20,026 bases of DNA from Desulfovibrio sp. (GTDB lineage Bacteria; Desulfobacterota; Desulfovibrionia; Desulfovibrionales; Desulfovibrionaceae), in the NCBI GenBank assembly GCA_014804915.1, contig JAAUYW010000094.1:1-20026 (forward strand). Reading direction: 5' to 3'. The translations under genes were made by a program, and so were the position numbers. The notes beneath the pieces were generated by a model that saw nothing but the letters and a program-made list of their open reading frames with translations, had not been told where the DNA came from and searched no databases. This document shows, in pieces, positions 1-8,504 of this stretch (its first letter is position 1; each line of letters begins with the position of its first letter).

Positions 1-1
1 C

Positions 2-148
2 CTCCATTATTTAAGTATTGATGGCCTGCTGCGCTCTGTGCTTCACTCGGGCCATTACTGCCTGGCCTGTTTTAATGGCGATTATCCAGTGGCCTGCGCC
101 AAATGCGAAAAATTCAATCTGGAGAGCAGCGCAAAGGATTGCAAATGA
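2..148 (+). CDS. purF: Amidophosphoribosyltransferase, C-terminal fragment
   Basis: This is the last 48 codons of a gene that begins before the window. The readable peptide starts with LHYLSIDGLL and continues through HYCLACFNGDYPV, which matches the conserved C-terminal end of PurF (a YLS-x-(E/D)-GLL block, then C-x-ACF-x-GDYP). PurF transfers the glutamine amide to PRPP in the first committed step of purine synthesis. The tail after GDYPV is rich in cysteine (ACAKCEKFN...DCK). The stop codon (146-148) overlaps the hisS start in an ATGA, which suggests translational coupling. Only the C-terminus is visible, so the catalytic Cys and PRPP site cannot be checked. Confidence 0.8.
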   Translation, partial: LHYLSIDGLLRSVLHSGHYCLACFNGDYPVACAKCEKFNLESSAKDCK

Positions 149-1386
149 GAGGCGCAATTACAAAATTAAAAGGCTTTGCTGATTTGTACGGGCCCGAGCT
201 TGCGATTTTCAAAACCCAGGAAGTCACCGCCAGGGAAATTTTCGCCCGTTATGGCTATGATGAGTTACGGCCGCCATTGCTTGAATCCACAAGTCTCTTT
301 CAACGCGGAATCGGTCAGGAAACGGATGTTGTCCAGAAGGAAATGTTTACATTTCAGGATAGCAAAGGGCGCAGCATGAGCTTGAGGCCCGAAGCTACCG
401 CCGGGGTGCTTCGCGCTGCCATTGAAGCTGGCCTTGCCAAGCCGGACCAGATAACCCGTCTCTTTACCATTGGCCCCATGTTTCGCCATGAACGGCCGCA
501 AAAAGGCCGCATGCGTCAGTTTCATCAGATTAACGCGGAATGTCTGGGCAGTGACAGCCCTTATGCAGATGCTGATTTGATAGCGATGCTTTTGCATTTT
601 CTGGATGCGCTTGGAATTCACGATCTGAACCTGAAAATAAATAGCCTTGGCTGCGGCTCTTGCCGTCCGAAATACCTGGCGGAACTGCGGAGGTTTCTGG
701 ATGCGCAGCCCGAAGACTCGCTGTGCGATGATTGCAAGCGCCGCAGGCAATCCAATCCCTTGCGCGTGCTCGATTGCAAGATTTGCACTGAGCAGATTGC
801 CGAAGCTCCCAGGCTGCGTGAATTTTTGTGCGAGGATTGCTCAAGGCATTTCGAGACTGTGCTGGCGCTGCTGAATGAAAGCGGCATTTGTTATGAGCTG
901 GAAGATCGCCTCGTACGCGGCCTGGATTATTATATGCGCACAACTTTTGAGGTTGTTTCCGGCCGGATAGGCAGCCAGACAGCTGTCGCCGGGGGCGGAC
1001 GCTATGACGGGCTGGTGGAGGAACTGGGCGGCGTCAAGGCTCCTGGGGCAGGCTTTGCCTGCGGCATGGAGAGGCTTGCCCTGCTTATGCAGGCGCCTGA
1101 GGTTTCAAAACCGGATTTTTTTATTCTCGGTCTTGCAGAGCCATGCCGGGAAGCCGGCTTTTTACTTGCCGGAAAATTGCGCGCCCAGGGTTATTCAGGC
1201 CTGTTGAATTACGCCAGCGGCAGCATGAAAAGCCTGATGCGCCAGGTTTCCCGCTCCAGGGCCCGTTATTGCCTGATACTAGGTCCCGAGGAGCTGGCTG
1301 GGGGCAAAATTGCAGTGCGCAATATGGAAACTGGCGAGCAGGTTGAAAGCAGCCTAGAGTGTGTGGCAGAATTTCTTAAATCATAA
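145..1386 (+). CDS. hisS: Histidyl-tRNA synthetase
   Basis: This cytoplasmic class II synthetase charges tRNA-His with histidine using ATP. The protein is 413 aa, a normal length. From the chosen start, RPEATA lies at about 81-86, the motif 2 region [16 protein letters not shown] at about 113-128, the histidine-specific RGLDYY at 258-263 and AGGGRYDGL at 282-290. A C-terminal anticodon-binding domain follows. The open frame runs upstream to 103, but I chose ATG 145. It overlaps the purF stop as ATGA, has an AAAGGA ribosome site 6 bases upstream, and gives the usual start ([10 protein letters not shown]) without a 14-residue extension. The cysteine-rich insert around residues 170-232 is familiar in bacterial HisRS. 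aspS follows after 17 bases. Confidence 0.96.
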   Translation: MRGAITKLKGFADLYGPELAIFKTQEVTAREIFARYGYDELRPPLLESTSLFQRGIGQETDVVQKEMFTFQDSKGRSMSLRPEATAGVLRAAIEAGLAKPDQITRLFTIGPMFRHERPQKGRMRQFHQINAECLGSDSPYADADLIAMLLHFLDALGIHDLNLKINSLGCGSCRPKYLAELRRFLDAQPEDSLCDDCKRRRQSNPLRVLDCKICTEQIAEAPRLREFLCEDCSRHFETVLALLNESGICYELEDRLVRGLDYYMRTTFEVVSGRIGSQTAVAGGGRYDGLVEELGGVKAPGAGFACGMERLALLMQAPEVSKPDFFILGLAEPCREAGFLLAGKLRAQGYSGLLNYASGSMKSLMRQVSRSRARYCLILGPEELAGGKIAVRNMETGEQVESSLECVAEFLKS

Positions 1387-1403
1387 TAAGCTGGGAATTT
1401 GCA

Positions 1404-3227
1404 ATGAGCGAAAAAGATCTGCAAACTGAGCATCAGCAATATATCCAGGATCTTGGCGGCTGGAAACGCACAGTAAATTGCGGTGAACTCAGGGCCGGAA
1501 ACATAGGCGAGGAAGTATGCCTGATGGGCTGGGCGCAGTATCGCCGCGATCATGGCGGGCTTATTTTTGTTGATCTTCGCGACAGGGATGGCCTTACCCA
1601 GGTCGTGTTCAGTCCGGAAATTGCCCCAAAAGCGCATGAATCAGCCCACATTCTGCGCTCGGAGTATGTTCTGGCCGTCAGGGGCAAGGTGCGCGCCAGG
1701 CCCGAGGGAATGATCAATCCGGAGCTGCCGACCGGGGCCATTGAAGTGGTGGCGCAGGAATGGAAATTGCTGAACACTTCCAAAACGCCGCCCTTTGCCA
1801 TTGAAGACAGGACAGACGCTGGCGAGAATTTGCGGCTGGCCTGGCGCTATCTGGATCTGCGGCGTCCCTATATGCAAAAAGCTATACGTTTGCGGCACAG
1901 GCTTGCGCATTCCGTGCGCCAGTATCTGGATGAGCATGGCTTTATTGAAATAGAAACGCCAATTCTTACCAGGTCCACTCCGGAGGGAGCCAGGGATTTT
2001 CTTGTGCCCTCCAGGCTAAATGCCGGCGAATTTTATGCCCTGCCGCAGTCGCCCCAGCTTTTCAAGCAGCTTCTGATGGTAGCCGGGTTTGATCGTTATT
2101 TCCAGATTGCCCGCTGCTTTCGCGATGAGGATCTTCGCGCTGACCGGCAGCCGGAATTTACGCAGATTGACATTGAGATGAGCTTTGTCGATGAAAATGG
2201 CGTTATGGATATGGCTGAAGGGCTTGTCAGGCATGTTTTCAGAAAAGTGATGGACAGGGTACTGCCCGGGCCTTTTCCGCGCATGACTTATGCCGAAGCA
2301 ATGGCCAGATATGGCGTGGACAAGCCAGATACCCGCTTTGGCCTCGAATTGCATGATGTAACGGCGATTGTGTCAAATTCCGAATTCAAGCTTTTCAGGG
2401 ATGCCGCCATTGTCAAGGCGCTGGTTGTGCCAAATGGAGCGGAACTGTCGCGCAAGGAAATTGACGAATTTACTGAATTTGTGAAAATTTATGGCGCGGC
2501 CGGACTGGCCTGGATAAAAATCCGGCCTGAGGAATGGCAATCGCCGATTGCGAAATTTTTATCTCCTCAGGAGCGGGAGGATCTGGGCCGCACCCTGGAG
2601 CTCAAAACCGGCGATATTGTGTTTTTCCAGGCGGGGGCGCCAGCCATGGTGAATGCCGCCCTTGGCAACCTGAGGCCGCATTTGGCCCGTTTTCTTGGCC
2701 TTGTTCCAGAAAATGAATACAATTTTCTCTGGGTTACCGATTTTCCGCTTTTTGAATACAGCGAAGAGGAAAAACGTTACCAGGCCTGTCATCATCCCTT
2801 TACGTCGCCGGCTGTTGGCCATGTTGAAAAAATGCAGACAGATCCGGGCGCAACTCTCGCAAGGGCCTATGATCTCGTGCTCAATGGCAATGAGGTTGGC
2901 GGAGGCTCAATTCGCATACACAATGCGGATGTGCAAAGGGAAATGTTCGCAAGCCTCGGCATGGACGCGGCGCAGGCCGAAGAACAGTTTGGCTTTCTTT
3001 TGAAAGCGCTTGAGCAGGGCGCTCCGCCACATGGCGGCATAGCTTTTGGCCTGGATCGCTTTGCGATGCTTTTGGCAGGCGCCGGCAGCATTCGCGACGT
3101 TATCGCTTTCCCGAAAACCCAGAAAGCTTCCTGCTTGTTGACCAACGCGCCTGCAGGCGTGGATCCGGCCCAGTTGCGTGAGCTTGGCTTGCGCTTGCGC
3201 GAAACAAGGCCACAGTCTGCGTCATGA
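1404..3227 (+). CDS. aspS: Aspartyl-tRNA synthetase, probably non-discriminating
   Basis: This class II synthetase of 607 aa has the length of bacterial AspRS. It shows an N-terminal OB-fold anticodon domain (about 20-125), the active-site block QSPQLFKQ at 215-222, motif 2 [16 protein letters not shown] at 239-254, a GAD-type insertion, and the motif 3 region [12 protein letters not shown] near the C-terminus. In the OB fold, residue 50 is His (RRDHGG) and residue 102 is Gly (RARPEG). Set against the E. coli protein, which has Leu and Lys there, these match the determinants reported for the non-discriminating Pseudomonas enzyme. The enzyme therefore probably also makes Asp-tRNA-Asn for GatCAB amidation. 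The ribosome site is weak (GGGA). The stop overlaps def as ATGA. Confidence 0.96.
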   Translation: MSEKDLQTEHQQYIQDLGGWKRTVNCGELRAGNIGEEVCLMGWAQYRRDHGGLIFVDLRDRDGLTQVVFSPEIAPKAHESAHILRSEYVLAVRGKVRARPEGMINPELPTGAIEVVAQEWKLLNTSKTPPFAIEDRTDAGENLRLAWRYLDLRRPYMQKAIRLRHRLAHSVRQYLDEHGFIEIETPILTRSTPEGARDFLVPSRLNAGEFYALPQSPQLFKQLLMVAGFDRYFQIARCFRDEDLRADRQPEFTQIDIEMSFVDENGVMDMAEGLVRHVFRKVMDRVLPGPFPRMTYAEAMARYGVDKPDTRFGLELHDVTAIVSNSEFKLFRDAAIVKALVVPNGAELSRKEIDEFTEFVKIYGAAGLAWIKIRPEEWQSPIAKFLSPQEREDLGRTLELKTGDIVFFQAGAPAMVNAALGNLRPHLARFLGLVPENEYNFLWVTDFPLFEYSEEEKRYQACHHPFTSPAVGHVEKMQTDPGATLARAYDLVLNGNEVGGGSIRIHNADVQREMFASLGMDAAQAEEQFGFLLKALEQGAPPHGGIAFGLDRFAMLLAGAGSIRDVIAFPKTQKASCLLTNAPAGVDPAQLRELGLRLRETRPQSAS

Positions 3228-3736
3228 TTCTCGAGATCGTAAAATATCCTGATCCGCGTCTTGCGCTGGTGTGCGAGCCAGTGGAACGGATTACGCCGGA
3301 GCTGCGCAAACTGGCCGCGGATATGATTGAAACAATGTACCAGGCGGAAGGCGTTGGCCTTGCCGCGCCCCAGATTGGTAGAAATATCCGCATGCTGGTG
3401 ATGGATCCTGGCTGGCGCGACCAGGAAAGGAACGCGCGGGCGATTGTCAATCCTTCAGTGGAATTATGCGGTGAAACCATAATCAGCGAGAATGAGGGCT
3501 GCCTGTCCGTTCCGCTTGGCTATCGGGCGGAAGTGCCCCGCTCCAGCATGGTTCGCCTAAGGGGGCTTGATCTGGATGGCAATGAACTGGACGAGATAGT
3601 TGAAGGCTTTCCGGCGATTGTGCTTCAGCATGAGCATGATCATCTGGATGGCAAGCTGTTCATTGACAGAATCAGCAGGCTCAAGCGCAATATGTACGAT
3701 GGCAAGGTGAAAAAATGGTTGAAAAGCCAGGCCTGA
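3224..3736 (+). CDS. def: Peptide deformylase
   Basis: This metalloenzyme removes the N-formyl group from new proteins as they leave the ribosome. The protein is 170 aa, normal for bacterial PDF. All three signature motifs are intact: [10 protein letters not shown] at 43-52, EGCLSVP at 91-97 (metal ligand C93) and QHEHDH at 135-140 (ligands H136 and H140, catalytic E137). It starts inside the aspS stop (ATGA, 3224-3227) and its end overlaps fmt by 22 bases, so it sits in the middle of a coupled aspS-def-fmt block. Def and Fmt act at opposite ends of the formylmethionine cycle, which explains the pairing. Nothing looks damaged. Confidence 0.97.
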   Translation: MILEIVKYPDPRLALVCEPVERITPELRKLAADMIETMYQAEGVGLAAPQIGRNIRMLVMDPGWRDQERNARAIVNPSVELCGETIISENEGCLSVPLGYRAEVPRSSMVRLRGLDLDGNELDEIVEGFPAIVLQHEHDHLDGKLFIDRISRLKRNMYDGKVKKWLKSQA

Positions 3737-4674
3737 TTTTAATGGGGTCTTCCGGATTTTCCGCTATAGTCCTCCAGAATCTTCTTGAGGCCGGACAGCG
3801 CATTCGCGCCGTTTATACCATGCCAGACAAGAAAGCCGGCCGCGGAATGAAAAAAAGAGAATCGCCAGTGAAAATTCTGGCCCAGGAAAACTCCATACCC
3901 GTTTTTCAGCCAGCCAGTTTTCGCGATCCCGGCACTGTGGCGGAGCTTGGCGCTCTCAAGCCGGATTTTCTGGTTGTGGCAGCCTATGGGCTGTTACTGC
4001 CCGAGGCTGTTCTCTCAATTCCAAAAATCGCGCCTTTAAATATTCACCCATCTTTGCTGCCCCTTTATCGCGGCGCAGCGCCGATTCAGAGAGCTATTCA
4101 GGAAAACTGGACACCTGATGCGGAAACTGGCGTGTCAATCATGAAACTTGTGAGAGAGCTTGACGCAGGGCCGGTATATGCCCAACGCAAAATGCCCATT
4201 GGCCGCGCATCGTATTTCGCTCTTTCAGATGCGCTTGCGCATGCAGGCAGCCAGCTTTTACTGGAAACTCTGCCCGCAATACAAAATGGCTTGCTTCCAG
4301 AGCCGCAGGACGACACTCGGGCCACTTATGCGACAAAGCTGGATCGGGGAGACGGCAGAATAAACTGGCAGGATAGCGCAGCCCAGGTGGATGCGCTCAT
4401 ACGCGCCGTAAATCCCTGGCCAGGGGCACGAACTGAATTCGGGATTGAGGGAAGCAGAATACAGGCGCTAATTCGTGAAGCCAGACCGGGAGAAGAGGCG
4501 CCAGGTATGCTCCCTGGGCAGATACAGGCTGGCAAGGGAGGTCTTGCCATAGCTTGCGGCGATAAATGGCTGGAAATCGGGCGCATCCAGCTGGAAGGGA
4601 GAAAAGAGACAAGCGGCAGGGATTTTGTAAATGGCTTGCGACTCTCCGATCAGCATCGGTGCTTTGCGTTCTGA
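3715..4674 (+). CDS. fmt: Methionyl-tRNA formyltransferase
   Basis: Fmt transfers a formyl group from 10-formyl-tetrahydrofolate to initiator Met-tRNA. The protein is 319 aa, the usual length. The N-terminal formyltransferase domain has DKKAGRG at about 38-44, N109 and H111 in LNIHPSLLP, the SLLP-x-x-RG-x-x-PI signature at 113-124, and D150 in ELDAGPV. Asn, His and Asp are the expected catalytic residues. A smaller C-terminal tRNA-binding domain follows from about residue 205. ATG 3715 lies within the end of def, with AAGGTG a few bases upstream. The next gene starts on the base after its stop. Confidence 0.97.
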   Translation: MVEKPGLILMGSSGFSAIVLQNLLEAGQRIRAVYTMPDKKAGRGMKKRESPVKILAQENSIPVFQPASFRDPGTVAELGALKPDFLVVAAYGLLLPEAVLSIPKIAPLNIHPSLLPLYRGAAPIQRAIQENWTPDAETGVSIMKLVRELDAGPVYAQRKMPIGRASYFALSDALAHAGSQLLLETLPAIQNGLLPEPQDDTRATYATKLDRGDGRINWQDSAAQVDALIRAVNPWPGARTEFGIEGSRIQALIREARPGEEAPGMLPGQIQAGKGGLAIACGDKWLEIGRIQLEGRKETSGRDFVNGLRLSDQHRCFAF

Positions 4675-5514
4675 ATGGCCGCTTGTCCAGATTTCAAAAT
4701 TATTCAGCCCGCCAGATTTCGTAAGCCGACAGCCAAATCAATAGCTTCGCTTGCGGCAGCTGGAGGACGCAAGCGAATTTTTCTCGGTCTGCTCGCGGCG
4801 AGCTGCTGCGTGGTCTGCCTTCTGCTGGGTCTTTTTCTGGTACTCCCCTGGCTGGGCGTAAATCCTGTCTGGCTGCAGCATGTCAGCATTTTTCTTGGGC
4901 TTGGCGGTATAGGCGCGCTGGCCTGGATCTCCCTTACCCTGGTTTTTCACATCTATACCGGTCGCATCATGCCTGGCATTGGCGGCCTGCGCCATCTTTG
5001 CATTCGCCTTTTCCTGCCTCTGATGGAGATTGTAGGCAAGCTGTCAGGAATTGACAAAATGGCTGTGCGCAGGTCTTTCATCAAGGTCAATAATGAGTTT
5101 GTTTGCGCAAACCGGCACCTGTCAACACCGCACAAATTGCTGCTGCTCTTGCCGCATTGCATGCAGGCAAATTCCTGCACTCGTCGGCTGGGTCTTTCTT
5201 TGGCAAATTGCGCAAATTGTGGGAATTGCCAGCTTGGCGCCATCCGCGCCCTGGGCCGGAAATACGGGATTCATATCGCCATTGCAACTGGCGGCACAAT
5301 TGCCCGCAAGATTGTCGCTGGCCAAAGGCCTGATGGTATCATAGCCATAGCCTGTGAAAGAGATCTCACTTCGGGTATTCAGGACAGCTATCCAATTCCG
5401 GTTTTTGGCATTCTCAATGAAAGGCCCCAGGGGCCTTGTCATGATACGCGTGTGCCGCTTGAAACGCTTGAATGCGTTTTGAGCTTTTTTTTTGAAAACG
5501 GAAATCAGGCTTGA
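4675..5514 (+). CDS. DUF116 family membrane protein
   Basis: The function is unknown. The 279-residue protein has a basic N-terminus, two hydrophobic segments at about 35-58 and 68-92, and a soluble C-terminal domain that I recognise as DUF116. Family marks are LLLLPHCMQ (155-163), a cysteine run C168, C179, C182, C185 (CANCGNC), ATGGTIARKIV (204-214), AIACERDL (224-231) and GILNERPQGPC (245-255). C162, C227 and C255 fall in or next to these conserved blocks. So many conserved cysteines suggest a metal or Fe-S site, but that is inference. The ATG directly follows the fmt stop, and its own stop overlaps the next gene's TTG start, so it is translated within the formylation/rRNA-methylation operon. 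Confidence 0.88.
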   Translation: MAACPDFKIIQPARFRKPTAKSIASLAAAGGRKRIFLGLLAASCCVVCLLLGLFLVLPWLGVNPVWLQHVSIFLGLGGIGALAWISLTLVFHIYTGRIMPGIGGLRHLCIRLFLPLMEIVGKLSGIDKMAVRRSFIKVNNEFVCANRHLSTPHKLLLLLPHCMQANSCTRRLGLSLANCANCGNCQLGAIRALGRKYGIHIAIATGGTIARKIVAGQRPDGIIAIACERDLTSGIQDSYPIPVFGILNERPQGPCHDTRVPLETLECVLSFFFENGNQA

Positions 5515-6779
5515 AGCACACTTTTACGCTTGCCAGGCAGGCGCTGGCCAAAATATGCGCAGGCCAGCATGCGCAGGCCAGTCTGAATGAGATTCTGGAA
5601 AAGACTCAGGTACTGAAACGTGGCGCGATTACCGAGCTGGTTTATGGAGTCTTGCGCTATGATATTCTGCTCCAGGCCTGCGCGAAGGAAGTTTTGCCCG
5701 CGCCTGCAAAGCTGCCCGCAGGAATGCGTTTCCTGATCCAGCTGGCCTTATATGCGCTGCTCTTTCAAAGTGATTCGCCGGCTCATGCCATTATCAATGA
5801 AACTGTCAATCTCATAAAGAAGGAGTTTGGCCAGAAATTGGGCAATGTTGGCAATGGCGCATTGCGCAATGTATTGCGTAATCGGGAAACTGTCCTTGCC
5901 TCCGTGTCGGAAGATTCCGCAAGCCGATTCAGCTTGCCAGGAGGTCTTTATCAGAAGTGGCTGGATGCCTATGGCAAACAGGCAGCTGAAAATCTTGCCG
6001 GAAGAAGTCTGCAGCGCCCCTATATGTGCTTTCGGGTCAATCCTCTTCAGGCAGAATCTGACCTGTTGTCCTATTTGCTAAATCTTCCCGGAGCAAGCGC
6101 TGTTGGTTCCATTGGCGTGGCTTTTGCACCCGGACACGTACCGGATTCAATTCGCGGGCTCCCAGTGACGGAATATATTCAGGCCGGAAAGCTGTCACGG
6201 CAGGCTGCGGGAAGCATTAAAATTCTTGAAGAGCTGGAGCTCTTTTCTACCTGGAGAGATGCTGAGGTCTGGGATGCTTGCGCAGGGGTTGGGGGCAAAA
6301 GCTGCGCCCTTCTGGAGGGGGGCGTGCGAGTTACCGTTGCTTCGGATATAAATCTGCAGCGGCTCAGGATTTTGGCGGCAGACAGCGCCCGCCTGGACCT
6401 TACTACTCCCGCTCTGCTCGCTGCCAGCGCGGCGCGCCCTCCTCTCTGTCGTTGGTCAGGCAATATTCTTGCTGATGTCCCCTGCTCTGGCACAGGCGTA
6501 TTGGCGCGCAGGCCGGATATCAAGCTTCGCTGGTCGGGTACCCGTCAGGCCGAGCTTGTGCGTCTGCAAAGGAGTATTCTTCTCTCTCTTGCAGCCCTGC
6601 TGAAGCCGGGCGCAGAGCTCTGCTATATAACTTGCGCTATGAATCGTGAGGAAAATGAGGATCAAATTGAATGGCTTCTGAAAACAAGGCCAGAATTTGA
6701 ATTAATCCGCGAATGGCGCACTCCTTTTGATCACCCCTGGCTTGAAGGCATGTACGGCGCCCGTTTGAAAAAAGCCTGA
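5511..6779 (+). CDS. rsmB: 16S rRNA m5C967-type methyltransferase (RsmB/Sun family)
   Basis: This is a predicted SAM-dependent rRNA cytosine-C5 methyltransferase of 422 aa. Residues 1-125 look like the NusB-like RNA-binding domain (AITELVYGVLRYD, HAIINETVNL). The SAM-binding motif is DACAGVGGK at 255-263, with SDINLQRLR at 278-286. The two cysteines of m5C enzymes are present: C325 in DVPCSGTGVLARRPD and C375 in YITCAMNREENE. The first is expected to release product, the second to attack the base. The start is TTG at 5511, overlapping the previous stop as TTGA. The next in-frame ATG (residue 72) would remove half of the NusB-like domain. The N-terminus carries a short tandem DNA repeat at 5555-5581. 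Assignment to position 967 follows the domain layout and has not been tested. Confidence 0.9.
   Translation: MKHTFTLARQALAKICAGQHAQASLNEILEKTQVLKRGAITELVYGVLRYDILLQACAKEVLPAPAKLPAGMRFLIQLALYALLFQSDSPAHAIINETVNLIKKEFGQKLGNVGNGALRNVLRNRETVLASVSEDSASRFSLPGGLYQKWLDAYGKQAAENLAGRSLQRPYMCFRVNPLQAESDLLSYLLNLPGASAVGSIGVAFAPGHVPDSIRGLPVTEYIQAGKLSRQAAGSIKILEELELFSTWRDAEVWDACAGVGGKSCALLEGGVRVTVASDINLQRLRILAADSARLDLTTPALLAASAARPPLCRWSGNILADVPCSGTGVLARRPDIKLRWSGTRQAELVRLQRSILLSLAALLKPGAELCYITCAMNREENEDQIEWLLKTRPEFELIREWRTPFDHPWLEGMYGARLKKA
5555..5581. repeat. Two 13-bp direct repeats inside rsmB
   Basis: ATGCGCAGGCCAG occurs at 5555-5567 and again at 5569-5581, a 14-base period. Because 14 is not a multiple of three, the copies are read in different frames and encode CAGQ and AQAS-type residues. 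It may be a small duplication in the start region of rsmB. There is no sign that it breaks the frame. Confidence 0.8.
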
Positions 6780-6801
6780 AATCCAGATGGAAACTGTTTT
6801 C

Positions 6802-6815
6802 GTTCCGCGCGGAAC
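6802..6815. repeat. Perfect 14-bp palindrome after rsmB
   Basis: GTTCCGCGCGGAAC is a perfect palindrome in the gap after the rsmB stop. As RNA it would need a tight loop, and it has no T run directly after it. It may be a protein site or an accessory hairpin before the main terminator. The rest of the 6780-6913 gap holds only the terminator at 6866. Confidence 0.45.
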
Positions 6816-6865
6816 CTGCGCCAGATTTTTTCCGGTTCAGGGTGCAGAAGCTCTGGTCGCCTCAC

Positions 6866-6893
6866 AAAAAGCCAGCCCTGGGGCTGGCTTTTT
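6866..6893. terminator. Bidirectional intrinsic terminator
   Basis: AAAAAGCCAGCCC (6866-6878) and GGGCTGGCTTTTT (6881-6893) are perfect reverse complements separated by two bases. The stem is GC-rich and ends in a T run on both strands. It lies between the convergent rsmB (plus) and ybgF (minus) genes, so it can end both operons. Confidence 0.92.
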
Positions 6894-6913
6894 GCACTGT
6901 GAATAATGCCCGC

Positions 6914-7804
6914 TTACTTGTTTGTTTTCAGAAAATTCTTTGCTCGTGTGGCTTGCTGGGAATTTGGGTATTTGGATATTACTTCCTGCATCCTTTTTTT
7001 TGCCGCTGCCGGCTGTCCCATTTTGCTGAAGGCCACTCCCTGTTTGAGCATCGCCTCGGGCGCGGATGAAGACTTGGGATATTTTGTCAGGACTTCATTG
7101 TAATCAAGCGCAGCGTCAGCGAATTTGTTGCGCTGGAAATTGCATTCGCCAAGATAAAATTGAGCCTGCGCAGCCTGGGCATTCTTGGGATAGTTCTTGA
7201 GAAAGTCCCGGAAGGATTTGGTCGCAGCCGTATAATCGCGGGCCTTGTAGGCGTTCACGCCAGAATCGAAGAGCGCTAGGGCAAGGTCTTTTTGCGGGGC
7301 GGGCGCCTGGGGCTCTGGGGTGGGGTCAGCCTTGCCCCAGGTTTCTTCTGAGGGCGACATGGGCGGAGTATCGGAAGGCAGCCCGTAGCTGGCCTGCGTC
7401 TGGACAGCAGTCCCCTGCTGCTGGTAAGCGGAGCTATCTGGCGCGCTGTTGGGCGAAAGCTGAATGCCTGTAACAGGCTCGTAACCCTGTCTTTGCGTTG
7501 AAGTGGTGGCAATGGCCGCTCCGCCTGGTGCCGCGTCAGCTGCCGCAGTCTCCGGACTGCCTGACGCCTGGGCAGTGGCGCCTCCCCTGTTCAATTCCGC
7601 CAGCTGACCTTTCAGCTCATTTATCTCCTGGCGCATGGCCTGAACTTCATTCCAGGTATCTGCCTGCCGTGGCTGCATTTCGCGCAATTGCAGATCCTGC
7701 TGATCCACTCGCCGCTCAAGGCTGGAGCTGCTGTCAAATGGCGCGCAGGATACTGTAAATCCAAGGCAGCCTGCGCCAATAAGAAAAAGAATTTTGGCTC
7801 GCAT
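6914..7804 (-). CDS. ybgF: Tol-Pal-associated periplasmic protein YbgF/CpoB, probable lipoprotein
   Basis: The protein is 296 aa. Residues 1-20 form a signal sequence ending TVSC, so C20 may be lipid-modified, although Thr at -3 is not ideal for a lipobox. A heptad-like segment at about 25-73 (LERRVDQQDLQLREMQ) fits the coiled-coil of CpoB. A Pro/Gln/Ala-rich linker runs to about 170. The C-terminus (173-295) carries YbgF-type TPR repeats (AQFYLGECNFQRNKFADAAL). In E. coli, CpoB links peptidoglycan synthesis to Tol-Pal constriction. No tol or pal gene is adjacent here. The open frame extends to 8017, but I chose ATG 7804: it starts the signal peptide, has AGGAT just upstream, and lies 23 bases after the previous gene. 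A strong terminator follows. Confidence 0.88.
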   Translation of the reverse strand: MRAKILFLIGAGCLGFTVSCAPFDSSSSLERRVDQQDLQLREMQPRQADTWNEVQAMRQEINELKGQLAELNRGGATAQASGSPETAAADAAPGGAAIATTSTQRQGYEPVTGIQLSPNSAPDSSAYQQQGTAVQTQASYGLPSDTPPMSPSEETWGKADPTPEPQAPAPQKDLALALFDSGVNAYKARDYTAATKSFRDFLKNYPKNAQAAQAQFYLGECNFQRNKFADAALDYNEVLTKYPKSSSAPEAMLKQGVAFSKMGQPAAAKKRMQEVISKYPNSQQATRAKNFLKTNK

Positions 7805-7827
7805 GGTATCCTCTGGCTGGGCCGGCA

Positions 7828-8028
7828 TCAGATTTTGGGCATTGCCTGTTTGCGGCCCATGAATATGTAGATTAATCCTCCCAGAACCGGCACAAAGACT
7901 GCCAGCAGCAGCCAGTACATGCGCCTTTCCGGAGTGGCGAAAGAATGATTCCAGATGTCCCATATACTCCAGAAATTGGGCAGTATGGGAATGAGCGCGA
8001 TAAGAACATGCCACCACGCAAAGGTCAT
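7828..8028 (-). CDS. Small PLDc_N-type membrane protein
   Basis: A 66-residue protein with two hydrophobic segments (about 5-22 and 37-56) joined by a short loop (ATPERRMYW) and ending in MGRK. The pattern W-x-x-FATPERRMYWLLLAVFVPVLGG resembles the phospholipase D N-terminal transmembrane domain (PLDc_N), which also occurs as a stand-alone protein. No catalytic HKD motif is present, so it is not a phospholipase. ATG 8028 overlaps the lspA stop (ATGA on the minus strand) and has a GGAG about 8 bases upstream, which favours it over the longer frame from 8085. Its role is unknown. Confidence 0.78.
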   Translation of the reverse strand: MTFAWWHVLIALIPILPNFWSIWDIWNHSFATPERRMYWLLLAVFVPVLGGLIYIFMGRKQAMPKI

Positions 8029-8504
8029 GCAGCGCGCTCCGGAGTTTTGAAGCTTGCCAGGCCTGCCAGCGCGACCCCGATACAAATGGCGGCGTCGGCG
8101 ATATTGAAAGCCGGCCAGTGCCAGTCTGCCCAGTAAAAATCCAGAAAATCAGTTACTGCCTGGAAGCGGAGCCTGTCCAGCAAATTGCCGCAGGCGCCCC
8201 CCAGAATAAGGCCCAGGCCAGTCAGCATGAGTGGTCTGGCATTTCTGGCCAGGGCGAAGATCGCCCAGACAGCCACGCAAGTCGCTCCCGCAAAAAGCCA
8301 GATTTGCCATTCGATGTCAGTCCGGTTCAAAAAGCCAAAAGCCGCTCCGCGGTTGCGCACATTTACAAGCGCAAACAGTCCCGGGATGATCTCCACGCTC
8401 AGGCGCTCGCCCATCCATTTGACAATGGCGAATTTGGCGATCTGGTCAAGGGCGAACACTATGGCCGCGATTGCCAGCAACAGGACATAGCGTTTATTTT
8501 TCAT
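8025..8504 (-). CDS. lspA: Lipoprotein signal peptidase (signal peptidase II)
   Basis: LspA is an inner-membrane aspartyl protease that cleaves prolipoproteins just before the lipid-modified Cys. The protein is 159 aa with four hydrophobic segments, the normal form. Conserved blocks are FALDQIAK (D20), [12 protein letters not shown] (48-59), [11 protein letters not shown] (102-112), VTDFLDFY with catalytic D119, and [10 protein letters not shown] with catalytic D137. ATG 8504 lies inside the end of ileS (11-base overlap) with GGAAA upstream. The frame is open to 8543 but would add a non-hydrophobic extension inside ileS. The pairing ileS-lspA is common. The downstream ybgF product is a plausible substrate. 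Confidence 0.96.
   Translation of the reverse strand: MKNKRYVLLLAIAAIVFALDQIAKFAIVKWMGERLSVEIIPGLFALVNVRNRGAAFGFLNRTDIEWQIWLFAGATCVAVWAIFALARNARPLMLTGLGLILGGACGNLLDRLRFQAVTDFLDFYWADWHWPAFNIADAAICIGVALAGLASFKTPERAA

Noticed and set aside
265..943. Two overlapping minus-strand frames of 161 and 137 codons inside hisS
   Set aside because: Antisense to hisS with low-complexity, motif-free products and no ribosome site.
6802..6815. GTTC-N6-GAAC palindrome as a LexA box
   Set aside because: The half-sites are in the opposite order to the Gram-positive GAAC-N4-GTTC box, and it lies after a gene end between convergent operons, not at a promoter.
6842..7103. Two plus-strand frames of 75 and 65 codons across the terminator and ybgF end
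   Set aside because: They run through an intrinsic terminator and antisense to the YbgF TPR region, with no ribosome site.
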